Shown: positions 57,101 through 64,000 of the stretch, piece by piece
Position numbering within the stretch: position 1 is the first letter of the stretch
Layout: every line of letters starts with the position of its first letter
From: Homarus americanus
Lineage: Eukaryota; Arthropoda; Malacostraca; Decapoda; Nephropidae
Reading direction: 5' to 3'
NCBI RefSeq assembly: GCF_018991925.1
Contig: NW_024732309.1
Coordinates: 1 to 64,000 of the forward strand
Length of the DNA stretch: 64,000 nt
Notes under the pieces: model-generated
Database searches by the model: none
What the model saw: only the letters and a program-made list of their open reading frames with translations
What the model was told of the DNA's origin: nothing
Translations under genes and position numbers: made by a program

Positions 57101-59640
57101 CCTAAGTTTCCTGTAACGTACAATGTTTTAGTTCTTTATGATTCTATTAATGAACTGATATTTCTTAATAAACTTTATGAGTTTCCTTATTGTTTGTAAA
57201 ATAAAAGTTAATCTAAATGCTAATAATTATGTTAACCATACAGTGCATCCTATTAAGAGAATCATGGCAATAAGGCACAATGGCATCATTAAGCTATAAG
57301 CATCTATAAAGCAAGCATATAGTCAATAGTTGAATCTCCTCTATTTTACATTTCTAATAGCACCGAGAACAAGTAGCCGCTGTAACCTGACCACCAACGA
57401 GAACTTACTGTCGGCAACCAGAGAGATCTACAATTGCCAGAGACCAGTTCATTTTCTGCCTTCCAAGGCTGAGGGAACAAAGGGATAGGGTAAGTACATG
57501 GCAAGCAAAACGGGAGGGTACACAGGGATGTCACGAGGGGGCTATGGCAACAGCCTGTAGATCAAATACTTGGTATGGGAGAGTTACAGGGCAGATACAA
57601 CAAATACTGTAGGGTACTCTGGGTATACTGAGACAAAGCATTTTTCCAAAGAAATTAAGGTGGATTAGGGGAATCTGTCATGCAGTTTCTATAAGCAATG
57701 TGATTTTTTATATTATCTGGGATAGTTTGGTAACAAATTGATTACACAAAAATATACAGTTAATGTAGTCATATTTTCTGGATAGGATAAATATTTTTAA
57801 TAATAAAATATTTATGGGTAAACAAATGTAATGCTCAATGGGAAACAAAATACCAAAAGCACGGTACAATACACTGTACTAGGGAGTAGTTAAACTATTA
57901 TATCTTGGGAGCAAAAGGTGAAAAAAATATGGTTTACTGAAAAATATTTGAAGTAAAAAACCACAGGTATACTGGGGAAGAGATATACTGTATGATAAAA
58001 ATGGGTTTATTGGGAAGTAAAAAAAAAGCACAGTTTAAGCGGTGGGATCAATAAGACATTAAATACGTTCAGTGGCAGACCATATACTTGGAAGGTTTTG
58101 GAAGGACTGAAAATAAATGACTGATATATAAGAATTTCTACCATCAGGAGGGACAAAGAATTGGGGAGGAGTGGGTAAACTCATCACTTGCACCAGGTCT
58201 TGTACGGAGCAGAGGGGAAGTACAGCTAGTCTGCTTTAAACAGTTGTCAGTGGAACAAGAAAAACTTTTGATTAGCTATGCTATTGTTCTTTTGTCTGAT
58301 AATATTCATTAGGTGCCAAAAACTTGGGCCAGATTTTCATGGGGAGAACTTGAGTAAGATCTGATCAGTTTTTTGTTACCTAAGATACGGTAAGAAGGTC
58401 ATTGGCTTAAATCCTGGTAAATATTTTTACAATACACCTTATACTGTTGTTAAAACTAAGACAAAACAATATACGAGTTCTGCCTGAAATACCTTACAAC
58501 ATCGAGCTTCAATAGAACTAGAGTACTGTACTGTACTGTAATTCTACAAAGTTTTAAGTTTTTTTATATGGTGGTGGTGTTGACGATTTGTCTGAGGAAA
58601 CAGAGTTTTTAGAGCAATATTCCCCAGCCTTCGACTTGAAGCCATCTCTAAACTGATGGTTCATTGTGGCTTTCGTAACCAATAAAGAAAGTTTAACTCG
58701 AGGAAAACTTTGTCCAAAGCGAGTCAGTGTGTTTCTAATACTGTATATCCCGGAGATATATTTATTTCTAATACAGATACTTATATCGATCTGCTTATCT
58801 TGGTCATCCATGGAGACAATTCTCCTACCTGATGTGCACACACACACACCTTCATTGTACTGTATCACTTGTTCTCCATTTTCCCCTTAAAGTCATATCA
58901 ATCACACTTCCACATCTAAACCATTTCCTCAGGTTTCCTTTCATAATTCAATGTACTACCGGTAATTGTACTATACTTAAATTCAGTACTGTAACATTCC
59001 ATTCACACTAAACAGTTTAAATTCCCCCAAGACACACACACACACACAGGTCTTAAATAATGTCTTCCACCATTTTTCTTTATACAAGTTGAAAGCCAAA
59101 TTTATTTCCAATCACATTCAACTCCTGAAACACTCCATACAAAGACAGCCTTTCTCAAAAAATCTGTATGAATTTGATTCACAAACTAATTATTATTCTT
59201 CTTTATAGCAAAGAACTGTAATGCTGAAAAACAAAACATTATATACAGTGTACAGTACAGTATATAATATATACTATAGATATACTGTTCTGTACTGTAT
59301 AAGGTATTAAACATGGAAATTTACACCTAACAAGGATTAACCTTTCAGAAATAAAGTTACTGTAAGTTCCATACAGCACTGTATATTAAACTTCTAACAG
59401 GGTATTTTTATTACTGTACATCTATACTAAACACTACAACAGAAATATGACTCTTACCTTGAGAATCCTATGTAAAGCTGGGGAATTAATTAGTCACACT
59501 CCACACTACATTAAAGTTGAACATTGTGGAGATGGCCTCTGTAGAAGGGCCATTAAGAGTTGTGCCATTAATAATGGGAACAGGGTCACACAAACTACAG
59601 CACAAGGCAAGACAACACACACAAAAACTCTTTACATCAT
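54140..59640. other. intergenic stretch between the two SERCA units
   Basis: Mostly AT-rich sequence with frequent TACTGTACAGTA-type words. A GC-richer patch at 55,840-56,200 has overlapping short open frames on both strands without a recognisable domain. No tRNA, exon or mobile-element ends identified. Confidence 0.5.
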
Positions 59641-59653
59641 TTCTTAACAATGG

Positions 59654-59659
59654 TTTATT
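59654..59659 (-). terminator. candidate poly(A) signal of the second SERCA terminal exon
   Basis: Minus-strand AATAAA in a segment (59,643-59,735) resembling the segment around 17,152. Shared words include TTAACAAT, CATCACAG and TGGTATGGACACAG/TGGAATGGACACAG. About 4.0 kb downstream of the stop at 63,661. Confidence 0.6.
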
Positions 59660-62600
59660 ATTTTCTTAACAAAACTCATGACATCACAGCTTATAAAGGA
59701 AACAGCATAAATGGTATGGACACAGTGAACAATATATGCTATTCAGAAAAAAATATATAATTGCCACTTGTATATCCAGTCCAAAGTATTTTGATGCTAC
59801 TTGTGTACTATGACACTACACAGAAAACCTTTCTATAGACTGGTTTTTACTATAAATAAGTGTGGCAACACTGATTCCTACGTGAATTTAAAAATGTAAA
59901 TTACTTACTAGCTCTTCCTCCTCTCATTGACAACATTAATAAAAAATACTGAAATTGACAGGTGCTTTGCCTGATTAAGATGGTTGGTAATGTTCACATG
60001 TGCCTTTCCACTTATAAGTTGTAAAAATGGTAGTAAAATGTTGAACAAGTGAAACAGGAATTGCATGACAGTTAGTTGGGCTGACAAACGTGTTCACTAG
60101 TGACATGGTCAGTGCACCACAGCAGCTGCCACAATAATCTCAATGTGACAAATGACACATTAGTTGTCAAGCACATCTTGCACTTCAGTGGTATACTATT
60201 CCTAATCACTGGATTCTTAAGGGTTTGGGACTAAGAGCCTGATGTTTGTGACTCCAGTCTAACCACACAAAGATAGCAAGATCTTTGGTGATCATTACAA
60301 TGTTAAGACAATCCAGGAGTCTATTACTTACAGCTAATTCAAGTAAAAACATCTAGCTACATTGGATGAAAATATTTTTGTATTCTACCATGGCAAGATA
60401 ATGTAAAGTTGTGAAGTTCAATAAAAAATTCTAACATGAGAAGTTATATTTTAATAATCTTGCCAGGTATACTATACTATAAATGCCATGAAGAAGGGAG
60501 AAATATATGATCTCTTTTCCTTAAGAAATAAATGAATAAAGATGAATTAGAGGTAATGATTACAATGAGGTAAAAAAAATAATACTCACAGCAGTTTTGT
60601 TGGTGTGAGTGAGTCTTGGGAGAGTTGCAGAAAAAGGTAATGAAAGGGTAGATGAAGGTAATAGGAAATAGGAAAATCCAAGGAGGAGAAAACACAAAAA
60701 AAAAAAGAGCTTAAGTTTAAAAGGAGTTGCAGTTCCTCTTCACTTGGTTGGGCCACTGTTGGTTGTTCTTGGTGGTCTCCTTAGTTGTAGGTGAGGAAGG
60801 TGTGGTATATGGTGGTAAGAGTTCACGAGTATCAGTGATGGCCTTTGTTCCAATTGTGGCCGGAACCTTTTACACTTAAGGAGGTAGTGGTGGTGGTGGT
60901 GGTGGTGGTGGTAGTGGTGGCGGTGATGGTGGTGGTGATGGGGTAAGATGATGGTGATGATTGTTAAAGTAGTAGCACTAATTAGGTTTGAAGTTTTCAG
61001 GTAAAGTTCAGGCAAGTAGAACCACACACTTGGACTAAAGGGTACTGAATTATGCTACAATTTCTCTATATAACTTGAAACTTTATGTATATCCAGGGGC
61101 TCTTCCAGTTACTTCCAGACTTTTCCTTGAAGAAAGTAAAGTTATAGGACAGGGACATGTAACCTACCTTATATCTCCCAACAGTCAGTGGTTTCTCCCA
61201 TTGATACACCTCAACATAGAAGGATTTGCCACTATTTCCAACCCTTTAGGAACACGGGTCTTCACCTCGTCATCAGACTAGAATTTCTATTAACCTTAGT
61301 GATCCTTCAAAGGCCCCAAAAAATGAAAAGTGCAAGTAATCAAGTCTAAACTGAAGAACAGGTGAGAGAAAACCACTCAGCACAGACTCTGAAGTGTGAC
61401 TGTGGAGGTATGTGTGGGTGGGTATTATCCTGAAGCAGAAGCATGGTCTTGGACAGCTGGCCCAAAAGTATCTTAATGGATACAAACACATTATATACAA
61501 CGTGTATCCAGACATAAGGAGGGAATGCTTCTGCTTTAGGTTGACGACTCCCTCACATGACCATAGAACCACAATCAACCTGCGGAGTTTGACTATAGTT
61601 CTCGCTCACTTACACAGTTGTCTAAACTTGGTTGCTAATGCCTGCCATTGGTTTGGGACACCAAAGTACCACCATCATGGGCAGCAATTTGAAGTCTGAC
61701 GAATAGGTGAGGATCCACATACTGAAATGGTTTGAGCATAGGGGAAAATTTATCTAGGCTGCAGTATTCAGGTACCAGTATATTATAGAGGGAAGTGACA
61801 TGAAGAAATAAGGTAAATTTAGTGTGCCTGTCTCTATAACTCTGACTTCAAATAAAAGAAGTCCTGAAATAACTTGATCCTCCCTCATAAAATATGATTG
61901 GCAATGACACTAGTATAATATGATCCATTTGGTCATTTATGGAGATTACATAAGATAATACTGATAAAGATCTGATGGCTACATGGAGTCTTGCTTAATT
62001 TGGCATAAGCACCCAAGCACTCCTCTCTACACAGATCCCTATGAATTTTTATGCACCTGCTTGGATACTGGATATTAGTAGGTGGCACATGGGTAAAAAT
62101 TAAGAGGAACAACCTTGAAAACTGAAGAGGGAAAAGCTCCACAGGTGTTTGAGGAAAGTGGGGGTATAATGTGTGGTATAATAAATAAAGAGGGAACTAT
62201 AATGAATTTATTCCAAAATCTGTCAAAGAACCAATTATGCCATGCAAACAACTCAACCTCACAGTCCATAAATAAGGGTCTTCAACAGGATCCTTGTGTA
62301 TACAGTCCCAAGGATGCAATGGGTAATGATGGCAAAGTTTTTGAACTATATTTTGCAGTTACTCGTATTGATCTCCTGACAAAATACGTACTCCATGGAA
62401 AAAATAAAAATTAAAATAAAATAATTGCTAGTTCTCTTGTAATAACCATGACCTATCGGTCAAAGTAAAAATATATTACATATGTCAATTGCACATTCTG
62501 AAGTTTTAAGGGGATATTTGAACACTATTATGAATGAAGAGTTCAGCTTTTGGGGGAATGAATAAGGATACCAATCAGGAGCACTGTACTGTATATGTAA

Positions 62601-63660
62601 TAATGCACCAAGAAAGTTATGTATAAAAAACTACATTATCCATTGCACATATCCACATGTTATTACAAACTGCAATGACCTTACACTACACACTACAGGG
62701 GAATACTTTTAATGTACATCTACAAGATGTGAACCATCCAAATGCTCTTGGTAGGATACAATGGCATGCTGGGGGAAGGGTTGGGTGGGGTGAGGCAGGG
62801 TCCAGATGCCACCAAATAAAATGAAGGCACAAATTTTAAAAATTGTCTACTTGAGACATCTCACTATATGTACCCTAAAAATACCATTTCATAATTTCAT
62901 CAAAAATTACTTATAAAAACTGACTATTCCCTTACTCTGAATGCAGAAGAATCATGTATCCCACAAGCATGCATTCACTTTCATTAATGCAGATCATTAG
63001 TTTGTAAATTTACCAAACAACCCTATCAAAAAGGTTTATATAAATAGTGATGTCTTGATCCCAATTTCAGGATTTTGCCCTCAACATAAAATGAATGGAG
63101 CTTGGGCAGTTATCTAATCCAATAGATTGTCTGCCTTTAGTTCCAGAGGTGCTTTGGTCTGGCAATCAACCACCATCTTGGGACAGGTGGTCAAGTGTCT
63201 TGTATTTTGTGTCAACTCTCTCAGCATTTCATTATATATGTACACTATACTCATCAATCACACTGCCCCTAACTTAAGCAACAGCAGTGGCAACAGCAGC
63301 AAACAGCAGTGGCAGCTGACAGCCACAGCAGCAACAATAGCTGATTCACGTGGTGTAATTAGGGGCAACAACACTTGTCCGACTTTCAAGACTCATGTCA
63401 CACACCCTGAGTCTTCCAGTCCCACTTGTACCTTTCAGTGAGAGCGGGGAGCACAACAGCGCCAAAGTGGCACACAAAAACATTGTAAAAAAGTTGATTA
63501 TCTCCATGAGCGATGAGGCCGTTCTGACAAACCTCCCCAAATGGGAAAATTCTACACAAGTCAAATCACAATGTTTTTCTTGCTCCCATCAAAGAGTAAA
63601 GTTTCCAAATAATATGGGTCTGATTCCCGGCAGCGCATTTTGTTAGGGTGGTGACTGAGG
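59660..63660 (-). other. probable 3'UTR of the second SERCA unit
   Basis: Shows similarity to the first unit's 3'UTR next to the stop codon (63,300-63,660) and at the poly(A) signal. It holds a (GGT)n tract at 60,886-60,940 and CAG-rich runs near 63,280-63,340. No gene recognised in between. Confidence 0.5.
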
Positions 63661-63921
<261 letters not shown>

Positions 63922-64000
63922 TCAATACACGAGTGACTCAAAGTAAGATTGGTTGAAGCAATAGAGGGCAGTGGCATCTTGAAGACTGGGCAACTCCAGG

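Overview
The window looks like a piece of a large, repeat-rich arthropod genome, most likely a decapod crustacean. This rests on split genes with GT-AG introns, a sarco/endoplasmic reticulum Ca2+-ATPase (SERCA) of 1020 residues, AACCT/TTAGG-type arrays, CR1-like LINEs with an octamer tail, tRNA-derived SINEs and many short TA-duplicating MITEs. Species is inference; nothing bacterial, viral or CRISPR-like was seen.

Layout. 1-2.1 kb: AACCT telomere-like array, purine tract, a 14-bp minisatellite and a GT-rich 24-bp repeat. 2.1-6.4 kb, minus strand: a complete three-exon bHLH-Orange repressor of the Hairy/HES/Deadpan family ending in WRPW, with a promoter-like region holding E-boxes, a CRE palindrome and GC boxes. 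6.4-17 kb: intergenic minisatellites, several LINE remnants, a Tc1/mariner-type transposase relic and dispersed repeats. 17.1-52.7 kb, minus strand: a full SERCA gene. Nine coding exons (45,256 down to 24,831) total 3063 nt, preceded by a probable noncoding exon near 52.7 kb and followed by a 3'UTR of about 7.7 kb to a poly(A) signal at 17,152. Its introns and 3'UTR hold at least nine MITE-like elements (hAT, Tc1/mariner-like, pogo/Tigger-like, unclassified), including one nested inside another, a 28-bp minisatellite, SINEs, a broken SWIM/YqaJ-type gene and very long TA tracts. 53.3-59.6 kb: intergenic, with a GC-rich TATA-containing candidate promoter at 53.86 kb. 59.65-63.86 kb, minus strand: a second, diverged SERCA terminal exon with its own homologous 3'UTR and poly(A) signal.

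The main surprise is that second SERCA tail. It lies upstream of the first coding exon of the complete SERCA gene, on the same strand, so it cannot be a conventional alternative last exon of that gene. It is most simply the end of a tandem SERCA paralogue whose other exons lie beyond base 64,000. The two terminal exons agree at 47 of 66 residues, and homology continues into the 3'UTR and reappears at the poly(A) site, which suggests an old, maintained duplication.

Functionally the window pairs a developmental transcriptional repressor with a housekeeping/muscle calcium pump. Nothing in the sequence links them beyond proximity and a TGACGTCA palindrome near each putative 5' end.
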